Assembly: GCA_963699015.1 (NCBI GenBank)
Contig: CAVOSX010000002.1
Span: 682,001-746,000 of the forward strand
Reading direction: 5' to 3'
DNA length: 64,000 nt
Source of the DNA: PALSA-505 sp963699015
Lineage (GTDB): Bacteria; Actinomycetota; Actinomycetes; Streptosporangiales; Streptosporangiaceae
Under the pieces are notes generated by a model that saw nothing but the letters and a program-made list of their open reading frames with translations, had not been told where the DNA came from and made no database searches. This document shows positions 43,201-51,344 of this stretch, one piece after another. The position numbers and the translations under genes were made by a program. Every line of letters starts with the position of its first letter. The stretch's first letter is position 1.

Positions 43201-45207
43201 CGCTTGCTGGGCCGTCGCCGGCTGGGAGGCGCCGCGCAGCCCGAAGTCATAGATCCAGAACGGCGGCCGGTCCTGCTCACGGGCCACGAACTCGTACGGG
43301 TGCTCGTCCACCACCTCCACGCCCATGTGCTGCAGCTGCGGCAGCACTTGCGACAGCGTGATCGGAGTACGCGTCCGGTAGACCTTGAGCCGCCAGGACC
43401 GCTGCGGGGCCTCGGTCACCGCACTCTGATCCTCGTCCACGCTGCCCGACTCGGTGAACTCGGCGCCGTGCAGGTGGCCGGTGCTCTGGTAGAGCTCGAC
43501 GGCGACCGATTCGCCCGACGCGCGCAGCTGGGTGATCCGGCGCAGGTCTGCCACCGCGGCCTCGGCGGTCGTGTCGGCCTTGTAGGTCTCCGGTATCACG
43601 CTGGCGAACGCGGTGGCCAGCGCGCGGCCCTGCCTCGGGCCGAGCTCGCGTACCGCTTCCTCGTGCAGGTCGTCGTCCCAGGACCGGACGGCCGCCGCGA
43701 TCTGGCGCTCGAGCTCGGTCGCGTCCACGTCGGGCAGCGGCCGCCCGCGCTCCGCGCGGACCACCACCTGCAGCCGGGCCAGCACGGACTCGCTGATCAT
43801 GGCGAAGTAGTCCGCGGAGACACCGTTCAGTGCCTTCATCAGGATTTCCTGGGTGCGCAGTCGCACCGTGGTATTCCACCGGTCCCGCGGCAGGTAGATC
43901 AGGAAGGTCATGTACCGGCCGTACGGGTCCCTGCGCAGGAACAGCCTGGTCTGCTTGCGCTCGCGCAGCCGCAGCACGCCCAGCGCGATCGGGGTGAGCT
44001 CGGCCACCGAGGTCTGGAACAGCTCCTCCCGCGGGTAAGTCTCGAGGATCTCCTCCAGGTCCTTGCCGTCGTGGCTGCCGGGGGGAATGCCCGCGGCCTC
44101 GAGCACTTCGGTCAGCTTGCGCCGGAGCACGGGGATGTTCCTGATGCTCTCGGAGTACGCGACGTGGGTGTACAGCCCGAGGAACCGGTACTCGCCGACG
44201 ACCTCACCCGAGTCGTCGAACCTCTTGAGCGCCACGTAGTCGAGATAGTACGGACGGTGCACGGTGGAGCGTGAGTTCGCCTTGGTCAGGACCAGCCGGA
44301 CCGGCTCCTTGGCCTTGGCCTGCACCTCGAGCGGCAGCGTGGCGAGCGAGTCCGCCCGGGCCTCGTCGTGCCTCAGGATGCCCAGGCCGGTTCCTGGCAC
44401 CGCCCGCAGGGCCATCCCGGCCGACCCCTCGATCAGGTCATATTCGCGGTAGCCGAGGAAGGTGAAGTGGCCGTCCACCAGCCAGCGCAGCAGCGCCTCG
44501 ACCTCGCGGTCATCGACGTCGCCGTGCGTGGCCGATTCGTCGCGGCCCTCCGCGGCGAGCCGGTCGGCCAGCTGCACCGCCGCGGTCCGCATCCGCTCGT
44601 AGTCCTCCACCGCGACCCGGACGTCGTCGAGGATGGTGCGCAGCTGCGACTCCAGCTTCTGCTTGCTCAGGTCACCGGACGGCTTGGAGACCTCGATGTG
44701 CGTCCAGGACTCGTTGATCTCGTCGCTGGCGGCACAGCCGTCCTCGACCGGGCCCAGCACCTTGCGCAGCGTGCCCGTGACGTCCCGGCTGACCCGCAGC
44801 TGCGGGTGCACCATGAGGCCGATCTCAAGGTTGTTGCGGTTGAGCCCCATCGTCACCGAGTCCACCAGGAACGGCATGTCGTCGGTGACGATGTCCACGA
44901 CCGCGCGGTCCGGGTCGAACGCCACGTGATCATCGTCGGGCTCGGCCGGGACCCGGACGCAGACCAGCGGCTTGCCCTGCGGGCGGCGCGCGCCGAGCCT
45001 GGCGTGCTCGGCCGCTACCGCGGCCGCCCGGTCGGGCCCGATGGCGGTCAGGTCGTCCGCCGGGAAATGCCGGTAGTAGGCATGCAGGTAGTCGAGCGGG
45101 TCACCGACTTCGGGGAGTTCGTCGCCCAGCAGGCTGGCCATCCGCCCCGCCGCCGACACCAGCAGTGATTCCTTCTGCTCGTCCGGGTTCACCAGGATCG
45201 GTTCCAC
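40231..45207 (-). CDS. gdhB: NAD-specific glutamate dehydrogenase, large (180 kDa) type
   Basis: Oxidises glutamate to 2-oxoglutarate and ammonium using NAD. The full-length product is about 1658 residues, the size of the giant bacterial GDH class. Recognisable blocks: the N-terminal ACT-like region (PFLVDSVTMGLNRNNLEIGL), the catalytic domain RGGIRWSDRQEDFRTEVLGL and IVPAGAKGGFVCKQLP, and the NAD domain GIGDMSGDVFGNGMLLSTHI with FDHRHLFLDPSPDP. GTG 45207 is preceded by AAGGGG and starts the conserved part; an in-frame ATG at 45255 would overlap the tryptophan dioxygenase gene by 14 bases. Confidence 0.96.
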   Translation of the reverse strand: MEPILVNPDEQKESLLVSAAGRMASLLGDELPEVGDPLDYLHAYYRHFPADDLTAIGPDRAAAVAAEHARLGARRPQGKPLVCVRVPAEPDDDHVAFDPDRAVVDIVTDDMPFLVDSVTMGLNRNNLEIGLMVHPQLRVSRDVTGTLRKVLGPVEDGCAASDEINESWTHIEVSKPSGDLSKQKLESQLRTILDDVRVAVEDYERMRTAAVQLADRLAAEGRDESATHGDVDDREVEALLRWLVDGHFTFLGYREYDLIEGSAGMALRAVPGTGLGILRHDEARADSLATLPLEVQAKAKEPVRLVLTKANSRSTVHRPYYLDYVALKRFDDSGEVVGEYRFLGLYTHVAYSESIRNIPVLRRKLTEVLEAAGIPPGSHDGKDLEEILETYPREELFQTSVAELTPIALGVLRLRERKQTRLFLRRDPYGRYMTFLIYLPRDRWNTTVRLRTQEILMKALNGVSADYFAMISESVLARLQVVVRAERGRPLPDVDATELERQIAAAVRSWDDDLHEEAVRELGPRQGRALATAFASVIPETYKADTTAEAAVADLRRITQLRASGESVAVELYQSTGHLHGAEFTESGSVDEDQSAVTEAPQRSWRLKVYRTRTPITLSQVLPQLQHMGVEVVDEHPYEFVAREQDRPPFWIYDFGLRGASQPATAQQAVKGLFSEALIALWHGLTEDDSCNALVLAAELNWRQVVVLRAYARYLRQAGITFSQDYIARVLRSNVTITRLLVRLFESRFDPQRTQGQAERCEAIAEEIRGELDDVASLDQDRILRSYLALVEATLRTNYYQQRDGAPVPDPQAPYLAIKLDPGRIPDLPAPRPRFEMFVYSPRFEAIHLRFGRVARGGIRWSDRQEDFRTEVLGLVKAQDVKNSVIVPAGAKGGFVCKQLPDPSDRAAYAEEGLACYRLFISAMLDVTDNVGDDTVVPPSGVVRHDGDDPYLVVAADKGTATFSDVANEIANAYGYWLGDAFASGGSHGYDHKKMGITARGAWESVRFHFRSLGTDVDTDDFTVIGIGDMSGDVFGNGMLLSTHIKLVAAFDHRHLFLDPSPDPTVSFAERQRLFALPRSSWADYDTSLISEGGGVWPRTAKSVPVYPQVRAALGLDPGVVALTPAQLISAVLAAPADLLWNGGIGTYVKATAETQAAAGDRSNDGIRIDAPQLRVKVVGEGGNLGLTQAARIEFARAGGLINTDFIDNSAGVDTSDHEVNIKILLDRAVRGGRMTMPQRDALLQEMTDEVAALVLPHNYSQNMVLAASRAQANSMLHVHARYLRKLERDRKLRRRLETLPSDKEIAERRAAGAGLTSPEFAVLLARTKIDSAQEVLDSGLPDDEYLHGALVKYFPQPLRHGHEQDMAAHPLRREIITTVVVNEMVDQSGITFWFRLNEETGASGPDITCAWLVAREVFDMPSFWARVHQLDGVVDVSTQIALLLEGRKLTERASRWLLHNRRSPFDIQATVDFFARGALAVGSGLPKLLTGRDAEGFAERRESYVSAGVPEDLADRTAAMVPAYSAFDIIEIAADTGRSVEETAEVYFDLADRLEITRLRDRITALPRDDRWNTAARAALRDDLYTAHAALARDVLQVTGGGSPEGRLARWAERNEAAVARAAQTLTEIWESGRFTMATLSVAVRAIRALVRGSALP

Positions 45208-45241
45208 CGTGTGCGCCCCTTTTCCTGCGTCGGCCTGTTGG

Positions 45242-46195
45242 CTAGAGCCGGTCACGAAGCTCCCAAAGCAGCGGGTAGTAGTGCAGCGACAGCCGGCGCC
45301 TCAGGTAGGGGGCGCCGGTCGAGCCGCCGGTGCCGGACTTCGTGCCGATCTGCCGCTCCACCATGGCCACGTGCCGTGCCCGCCAGACTCCGGCCAGTTC
45401 GTCGTGGGTCAGCAGGCCCTCGGCGAGTTCCCACAGATCGTCATGATCGGCGCGGTCCCTGGCTATGGTGACGAGCGAGGAGAGCAGCTGCGCATCATCC
45501 TCGGCGGCCAGGCCACGCGCCCGGAGCAAGCTCACGTATCCGTCCCACAGTGAGGGTTCGGCAAGACGCCGGTTGAGCCGTTCCCGCTCAGCATCGGTGA
45601 GAGACCGGAAACGCGCAAGGAATCTCTCGTCCTTAAGGCCGGACAGGAACTCGAGCTCGCGGAACTGCGCCGACTGGAAGCCGCTGGCCGGGGACAGGTT
45701 CGCCCGGAAGTCGAGGAAATCCTGCGGGGTCATGGTCTCCAGGATCTCTACCTGGGCGACGAGCAGCCGCTCGATCGCGTGCACCCGGGTCAGCAGGTGC
45801 CGGGGCTGCCATATGTTGCCCGCGAGCATCTCGTCCCTGGCCGTCTCCAGCTCGAACAGGAGCTGCTTGAACCACAGCTCGTACACCTGGTGGACGGTGA
45901 TGAACAGCAGCTCGTCATGGGCCGGCGGCTCGGCCTGCGGGACCTGCTGGCTGAGCAGTCCGGGCAGGTGCAGGTAGGTGCCGTAGGTGAGGAGGCCGCC
46001 CTCTTCGCCGAAGCTCCTGGACCTGGCGGCCCCTGCCGCCAGGTCCTGGGCCGGCCTCGGCGTGGCGTCGGCGGGGCTGCCGGGCCCCGCTTTCTGGCCT
46101 GGCTGAGCTCCCGGTACGGGCTGGCGTGGCCGCGCCTGCCGGGGCTCGCCATCGGCCCGCGGCCTGGCCGCACCACGCCGTTGTGGTGATGTCAC
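45242..46195 (-). CDS. kynA: Tryptophan 2,3-dioxygenase
   Basis: Heme enzyme opening the indole ring of tryptophan to N-formylkynurenine. Family motifs: YGTYLHLPGLLSQQ, HDELLFITVHQVYELWFKQL, ANLSPASGFQSAQFRELEFL, IGTKSGTGGSTGAPYLRRRL and the terminal HYYPLLWELRDRL. The first about 60 residues are a nonconserved Pro/Arg-rich extension, so a downstream start is possible. Encoded just upstream of glutamate dehydrogenase on the same strand (35 bases), suggesting linked amino-acid catabolism. No kynureninase or formamidase is near. Confidence 0.95.
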   Translation of the reverse strand: MTSPQRRGAARPRADGEPRQARPRQPVPGAQPGQKAGPGSPADATPRPAQDLAAGAARSRSFGEEGGLLTYGTYLHLPGLLSQQVPQAEPPAHDELLFITVHQVYELWFKQLLFELETARDEMLAGNIWQPRHLLTRVHAIERLLVAQVEILETMTPQDFLDFRANLSPASGFQSAQFRELEFLSGLKDERFLARFRSLTDAERERLNRRLAEPSLWDGYVSLLRARGLAAEDDAQLLSSLVTIARDRADHDDLWELAEGLLTHDELAGVWRARHVAMVERQIGTKSGTGGSTGAPYLRRRLSLHYYPLLWELRDRL

Positions 46196-46326
46196 GGTGT
46201 CCCCCAGGATAGCCCGGCCGGCCGCCCGGGGATCAGATCGCCGGCCGGGCTGCCGCCGGTACCGGGCCCGGGCCAGCGGCAGAGCCGCTGATCAGCCCTG
46301 CGTGCTTCCGCGGACCGCCGGGAGCG

Positions 46327-47067
46327 TCAGCCCTCCGTGTCGCCGCTCACCGCCGGGAGCGTCAGTTCGTCGATGGCGCGCACCACGGCCTCGGTGTCGG
46401 TCAGGTCGGCGAGGACGGTGTCGGCGCCCGCAGCGGCGAGTTCGGTCTGGGTGGCCCGGCCGCTGGCCACGGCGATCGACCAGGCACCGCCGATCCGGGC
46501 CGCCGCCACGTCGCGCGGCGAGTCGCCGATATATGCGGTGCCCCGCTCGGTGAGGCTGATGCCGCGGGACTCGGCCGCGCGCAACCTGGCCACCTGCAGC
46601 AGCGTTCCCTTCGGATACGCCTCGGAGCCGAAGCCGCCGATCTCGGCGTCGATCAACGCGTCCAGGCCGAAGGCGCGCAGCTTGGCGATCGCGTTCGGCC
46701 TGATCGTCCCGGTGAGCACGGTCTGCAGGACGCCCGACAGCCTGGCTACCGCGGTGAGCGCCTCCCTCGCGCCTGGCAGCAGCCGGCCCTTCGTGGCCAG
46801 CAGGTCAGTCCGGGCGTCGAAGGCCTTGGCCAGCGCGTCGTCGTAGGCCGCGAGCAGGCGCTGGGCATCCTCGTCGGCGCCGAGTTCGGGTGCGTTCATC
46901 GCGAGCGCCTCGAAGAACACCTCCGAGTCGGTCCGCCCGGCCGTCGGCGGCAGCTGCACCAGCCGGCGCCCCGTCACCTGGCCGAACGCGTCCGCGCAGG
47001 CCTCACGGGTCACCTGTGCCACGTCGACGAGAGTCAGATCGATGTTCCACAGGACGAGGCGGTGGAT
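46327..47067 (-). CDS. HAD-family phosphatase, probable ATC initiation codon
   Basis: A HAD hydrolase with cap domain. With the first available GTG (47022) the protein would lack HAD motif I. In the same frame upstream lies HRLVLWNIDLTLVDVAQVTR, aligning to motif I, and the only codon at the right place is ATC 47067, six bases after GGAGG. No ATG, GTG or TTG exists between the upstream stop at 47107 and 47022. I therefore annotate from ATC. Motif I reads N-I-D-L-T rather than D-x-D-x-T, so the nucleophile is Asn; motif II (LTGTIRP), Lys in AYPKGTLL and motif IV YIGDSPRDV are present. Function unknown. Confidence 0.7.
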   Translation of the reverse strand: MHRLVLWNIDLTLVDVAQVTREACADAFGQVTGRRLVQLPPTAGRTDSEVFFEALAMNAPELGADEDAQRLLAAYDDALAKAFDARTDLLATKGRLLPGAREALTAVARLSGVLQTVLTGTIRPNAIAKLRAFGLDALIDAEIGGFGSEAYPKGTLLQVARLRAAESRGISLTERGTAYIGDSPRDVAAARIGGAWSIAVASGRATQTELAAAGADTVLADLTDTEAVVRAIDELTLPAVSGDTEG

Positions 47068-47224
47068 GGGGGGCCTCCGGCGCTGGCGGGAAAGGCGGGA
47101 TGCGGGCTAGCGCGGCCGAACGGCGCGGCGGGCGCTGACCATGCTAGCCGCGGGCCCGCTCGAACTCAGGCGGCTGATACCCCCCGGTGGTCCAGGAAAG
47201 CGCGCACGCTATCGTGGGCGCTCG

Positions 47225-47683
47225 ATGAACGCCAACCCGCCGTCGGCCCCGGCCGTCCGCCTCGTCGTGGGATATGACGGCTCTCCTCCGGCCGACCGGG
47301 CCCTTGACGCCGCGGTCCGCCTGCTGGAGGGCCGGACCGGCTCCATCACCGCGGTGTATGTGGCCCACATGGCCAGCACGGCAATGCTGTCGGCGGACGC
47401 CCTGGTCGAACTGGAGAATGACTTCGACCAGATCGAGCGGGAACTCCGGACCGCGGTCGGCGAGCGGCTGCGCGGCCGCGTGGACGACTGGGGATTCGAG
47501 CGGCGGCAGGGCCTGATCGCACGCGAGCTGACCGCCGCCGCCGAGGATGTTCACGCTGCCCACCCTGACGACACCGTCGGCATCGTGATCGGCAGTTCAT
47601 CCAGTGCCGTGCACCGCATGGTCGGCTCGGTCCCGGTGAACCTGGCCCGCCACTCCCCGGTGCCGCTGATCATCGTGCCCTAG
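47225..47683 (+). CDS. Universal stress protein (UspA family)
   Basis: A 152-residue single Usp domain: VRLVVGYDGSPPADRALDAA at the N-terminus, and the ATP-binding C-terminus VGIVIGSSSSAVHRMVGSVP with VNLARHSPVPLIIVP. The ATG follows within a GC-rich leader; a frame up to 47141 is open but not conserved. Divergent from the HAD gene (157-base gap). Role in stress survival by family only. Confidence 0.9.
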   Translation: MNANPPSAPAVRLVVGYDGSPPADRALDAAVRLLEGRTGSITAVYVAHMASTAMLSADALVELENDFDQIERELRTAVGERLRGRVDDWGFERRQGLIARELTAAAEDVHAAHPDDTVGIVIGSSSSAVHRMVGSVPVNLARHSPVPLIIVP

Positions 47684-47693
47684 ATGGACGCGG

Positions 47694-48657
47694 ATGAAGC
47701 CGCGGATCGGCGTGTCGAGCTGCCTGCTCGGTGAGCAGGTCAGGTTCGACGGCGGGCACAAGCGGCACGCGTTCCTCGCCGACGTGCTCGCTCCGCATGT
47801 GGACTGGGTACCGTTCTGCCCGGAGGTCGCGATCGGGCTGGGCACGCCGCGGGAGACGCTCAAGCTGACCGGCGCAGGCCGCCTGATCAACCGGAGCCGC
47901 ACCGCCGACCACACGGCGGCGATGACCGCCCTCCCGCTGCCGCCCGACATCGACGGATACGTGTTCAAGGCGAAGTCGCCGAGCTGCGGCATCCACGGCA
48001 TCCCGCGCTACTCCGGCAACGAGCAGGTTGCCGACCGGCTCGGACGCGGCGTCTACGCCGGCCGCGTCCTGGACGCCAGCCCGCTGCTGCCGGTCGAGGA
48101 CGAGGGGCGGCTCACCGATGACGGGCTGCGCGAGGCATTCGTCGAGCGGATCTTCGCCACGGCCCGGCTACGGGAACTGTTCGCCGCGCGGTGGCAGCCC
48201 CGCGACCTGGCGACCTTCCACGCCCGGCACAAGCTGCAGATTCTCGCGCACGACCCGGCGGGCTGCCGCCAGGCGGGGCGGGTGGTCGCCGGGGCCGGCG
48301 TCCGGCCGCGGGCGGCCGTGGCGGCCGAGTACCGCGAGCTGTTCTGCGCCGCGCTGGCGGCCACGGCTACCCGCGACCGCCACACGAACGCGCTCCTGCA
48401 CGCGTTCAGCCAGTTCAGCGACGTGCTGGACGACACCAGGCGAAGAGATTCTGGGGGACCGGATCGAGGCTTACCGGCGCGGTGACACGCCGGTCAGCGT
48501 GCCGATCGCGCTGCTCGCGCAGCACGCACGCGGCGAGGGGCTGCGCTGGCTGGCCGAGCAGACCTACCTGGCGCCGTACCCGGCCGCGCTCGGCCCGGGC
48601 CGCGCCCTCGGCCGGGAACCGGGTCGCGACCCGGGCCAGGAACCGGGCCGCGGCTGA
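47694..48657 (+). pseudogene. DUF523-DUF1722 (YbgA-like) protein with +1 frameshift near C-terminus
   Basis: The first 140 residues are DUF523 (RIGVSSCLLGEQVRFDGGHK, KSPSCGIHGIPRYSGNEQ), followed by DUF1722 (FHARHKLQILAHDP, LLHAFSQFSDVLDDTRR). At about 48443 the frame changes: the continuous homology EILGDRIEAYRRGDTPVSVP, then IALLAQHARGEGLRWLAEQT and YLAPYPAAL, is one base out. Removing one A from CGAAGAG restores R-E-I-L. As written, the protein ends at 48485 after a short wrong tail, losing about 55 residues of DUF1722. Genuine loss or sequencing error cannot be told apart here. Confidence 0.8.
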
Positions 48658-48664
48658 GGCCGCT

Positions 48665-50293
48665 CTACCCCATGTGCGGGTAGCGGTAGTCGGTCGGCGG
48701 AGCGAACAGTTCCTTGATGGCGCGGGGGTTCACCCACCGGATGAGGTTGAAGATCGACCCTGCCTTGTCGTTGGTCCCGCTGACCCTGGCACCGCCGAAC
48801 GGCTGCTGGCCCACCACCGCGCCGGTCGGCTTGTCGTTGATGTAGAAGTTGCCTGCCGAGAACCGGAGTATCTCGTCGGCCTCGACGATGGCCCCCCGGT
48901 CCTGGGCGACGATCGCGCCGGTCAGCGCGTACCGGGTCACGTCGGCGGCCTGCGCGAGCATCTCCGGGTACGCCGTGTCATCGTAGACGTGCACGGCCAG
49001 GATCGGGCCGAAGTACTCCGTGGTGAAGAACTCATCGGTCGGGTCGGTGCACTCCAGCACGGTGGGCTGCACGAAGTAACCCTCGCTGTCGTCGGCCCAC
49101 CCGCCGGCGAGCACCCGGACCGATTCGGCGGCCCTGGCCCGCTCCAGCGCCGCGGCGTGCTTGGCGAACGCCCGCTCGTCGATGACCGCCCCCATGAACA
49201 GCGACAGGTCGGCCGACACGTCACCCATGGTCAGCGACTCCACCTGGCCGATGAAGTCGTCGCGCATCCGGGGCCATATCGATCGCGGTATGTAGCAGCG
49301 GGAGGCGGCCGAGCACTTCTGCCCCTGGTACTCGAACGCGCCGCGGATCAACGCCGTGATCAGCACATCCTGGTCGGCCGATGAGTGGGCGAAGACGAAG
49401 TCCTTGCCGCCTGCCTCCCCTACCAGCCTCGGGTAGCTCCGGTAGCCTGCGATGTTCTCGCCCACGGTCTGCCACAGGTGCTGGAAGGTCCGGGTCGACC
49501 CGGTGAAGTGGATGCCGGCCAGATCCGGGTGGGTGAGCGCGACCCTGGACACCGCCTGGCCGTCGCCGGTGACCATGTTGATCACGCCTGGGGGCAGGCC
49601 GGCCAGCTCGAGCACGCGCATGATGTAGTGCGCGGACAGCTGCTGGGTGGGCGATGGCTTCCACACCACGGTGTTGCCGAGCAGCGCGGGCGCGGTCGGC
49701 AGGTTGCCCGCGATCGAGGTGAAGTTGAACGGCGTGATGGCCAGCACGAACCCCTCGAGCGGGCGGTACTCCATCCGGTTCCAGCTGCCAGGGCCCGATT
49801 CGGGCTGCTCGGCGAGCAGCCGCCGGGCGAAGTGGACGTTGAACCGCCAGAAGTCGATCAGCTCGCAGGCCGCGTCGATCTCCGCCTGGATCGGCGACTT
49901 GGACTGACCCAGGATGGTGGCCGCGTTGACCGTCGACCGCCACGAGCCTGCCAGCAGATCCGCGGCCTTGAGCAGGATCGCGGCCCGGTCGTCGAAAGAC
50001 AGCGCCCGCCAGCCGGGCGCGGCCTGGGCCGCGGCGTCGATCGCGGCGGATACGTCCAGGTCGGTCGCGTTGCCGAAGCGGCCGAGTACGTGGTGATGAT
50101 TGTGCGGCTCGACCACGCTGATCAGCTCGCCACCGCCCAGCCTGCGGCGGCCGCCGACGGTCATGGTCAGGTCGGCCTGTCCGCTGGCGAGTTCCTTGAT
50201 CTTGCTCTCCAGCGCGGCCCGGTCCTGGCTGCCCGGCGGGTACTGCCGGACAGGCTCGTTGACCGGCAGCGGCACATTGGTCACGGCATCCAT
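48665..50293 (-). CDS. pruA: 1-pyrroline-5-carboxylate (L-glutamate gamma-semialdehyde) dehydrogenase
   Basis: Completes proline catabolism by oxidising glutamate semialdehyde to glutamate. About 542 residues, a typical eukaryote-like P5CDH length. Visible: the NAD-binding LVGEAGGKDFVF (catalytic Glu), FEYQGQKCSAASRCYIP (catalytic Cys), FTTEYFGPILAVHVYDD and the C-terminal QQPFGGARVSGTNDKAGS. ATG 50293 is preferred over 50302. No proline dehydrogenase is adjacent. Together with GDH, it can drain proline to 2-oxoglutarate. Confidence 0.96.
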   Translation of the reverse strand: MDAVTNVPLPVNEPVRQYPPGSQDRAALESKIKELASGQADLTMTVGGRRRLGGGELISVVEPHNHHHVLGRFGNATDLDVSAAIDAAAQAAPGWRALSFDDRAAILLKAADLLAGSWRSTVNAATILGQSKSPIQAEIDAACELIDFWRFNVHFARRLLAEQPESGPGSWNRMEYRPLEGFVLAITPFNFTSIAGNLPTAPALLGNTVVWKPSPTQQLSAHYIMRVLELAGLPPGVINMVTGDGQAVSRVALTHPDLAGIHFTGSTRTFQHLWQTVGENIAGYRSYPRLVGEAGGKDFVFAHSSADQDVLITALIRGAFEYQGQKCSAASRCYIPRSIWPRMRDDFIGQVESLTMGDVSADLSLFMGAVIDERAFAKHAAALERARAAESVRVLAGGWADDSEGYFVQPTVLECTDPTDEFFTTEYFGPILAVHVYDDTAYPEMLAQAADVTRYALTGAIVAQDRGAIVEADEILRFSAGNFYINDKPTGAVVGQQPFGGARVSGTNDKAGSIFNLIRWVNPRAIKELFAPPTDYRYPHMG

Positions 50294-50317
50294 GGTCCTC
50301 ATAGTGCCTGGTCCCGG

Positions 50318-50812
50318 TCAGCCGAACAAATAGGGCAGCTCCTGTACGGCGTACCAGAGCAGCTCGTGCCCCTCCGCGCTGTCGACGGTGAATTTCGCGT
50401 CGTCGTCACCGCGATCGGCGGCGGGGACCGCGGCGGCCGCCGCGCGCACGTCCGCGGCGGCCGTCGGGTCGTCCACGTGCGCGGACGCCACCCAGGCCAG
50501 CGGCACGGGGGCGCCGACGCGGACCGCGGCGGGCTCGTCGAGATCGCCGCAGTTGCTGACCTGCTCGTCGGGGACGTCGGCGGCCAGCGTCACCCGGCGC
50601 GGCGGGGCCGCGGTGTCGGCGGCGAGCAGCCGCAGCGACGCGCGGGACGCCACGGCCAGCGCCGCGTACTCCAGTTCGTCCAGGTCGCCGCTCGCGTACC
50701 ACTCACGCAGCGCCGGCGTGACCGCGAACCCGGCCAGCGGCGCCGGGCCGATCTGTCCGGCCTGCAGCGCCGCCGCCAGCGTCGGCAACGTGGACGCCAG
50801 GTAGACGCGCAT
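50318..50812 (-). CDS. DUF6912 family protein
   Basis: A 164-residue actinobacterial protein starting MRVYLASTLPTLAAALQAGQ, with FAVTPALREWYASGDLDELE and a C-terminal ELLWYAVQELPYL. This matches DUF6912; function unknown. A start ten residues earlier is open but not conserved. Sits 24 bases upstream of pruA in the same direction. Confidence 0.8.
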   Translation of the reverse strand: MRVYLASTLPTLAAALQAGQIGPAPLAGFAVTPALREWYASGDLDELEYAALAVASRASLRLLAADTAAPPRRVTLAADVPDEQVSNCGDLDEPAAVRVGAPVPLAWVASAHVDDPTAAADVRAAAAAVPAADRGDDDAKFTVDSAEGHELLWYAVQELPYLFG

Positions 50813-50838
50813 GGCCACCTCGGATTCGGTGCGGGTGA

Positions 50839-51333
50839 TCAAATCTTGTCAGCCGAACGGCTGGCGCGCAGGCCGTCCGCGGCAACCGGATCATCGCCCG
50901 GGGTGAGGGGGACACGGGCTCCGACCACCGCGATCACCGCGGCCAGCGCCTGCTCCAGGCTCTCGTGCTCCCAGATCCGCACCACGTGCCAGCCAGCCGC
51001 GGCCAGCGTCTCGTCCGCCGCGCGATCCCGCTCTACGTTGCGGGCCAGCTTCGGCGTCCAGTACCAGTCGTTGGCCCGGGGCTTGCTGCCGTGCTGCGGG
51101 CAGGCGTGCCAGAAGCAGCCGTCCACGAAGACGGCGACCCGGCGCGCGGTGAAGGCGATGTCGGGGCGCACCCGCCTGCCGCCGTCCAGGTCGAGCCGGT
51201 GGTCCTTGCGGAACCGGTAGCCGAGCTTGTGCAGTGCCCGGCGCAGGGCGAGCTCGGGCTTGGTGTCGGTGCGTCGGTTGGCGCGCATGTTCGCGCTGCG
51301 CCCCGGGCTGGACGGATGCGGATACTCCGCCAT
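50839..51333 (-). CDS. vsr: Very short patch repair (Vsr) endonuclease
   Basis: Nicks DNA at T:G mismatches arising from 5-methylcytosine deamination. A 164-residue protein with the Vsr signature: TDTKPELALRRALHKLGYRF, RPDIAFTARRVAVFVDGCFW, HACPQHGSKPRANDWYWTP and KLARNVERDRAADETL. Catalytic Asp (RPD), and His and Cys residues that would bind structural zinc are present. Vsr usually accompanies a cytosine-C5 methylase; none is seen in the window, so it is orphan here. Confidence 0.92.
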   Translation of the reverse strand: MAEYPHPSSPGRSANMRANRRTDTKPELALRRALHKLGYRFRKDHRLDLDGGRRVRPDIAFTARRVAVFVDGCFWHACPQHGSKPRANDWYWTPKLARNVERDRAADETLAAAGWHVVRIWEHESLEQALAAVIAVVGARVPLTPGDDPVAADGLRASRSADKI

Positions 51334-51344
51334 GCCCGCTTACG

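Noticed and set aside
42043..44274. 743-codon open frame on the + strand opposite glutamate dehydrogenase
   Set aside because: Composition mirrors the antisense of a GC-rich gene; no domain, no ribosome site; the minus-strand GDH is unmistakable.
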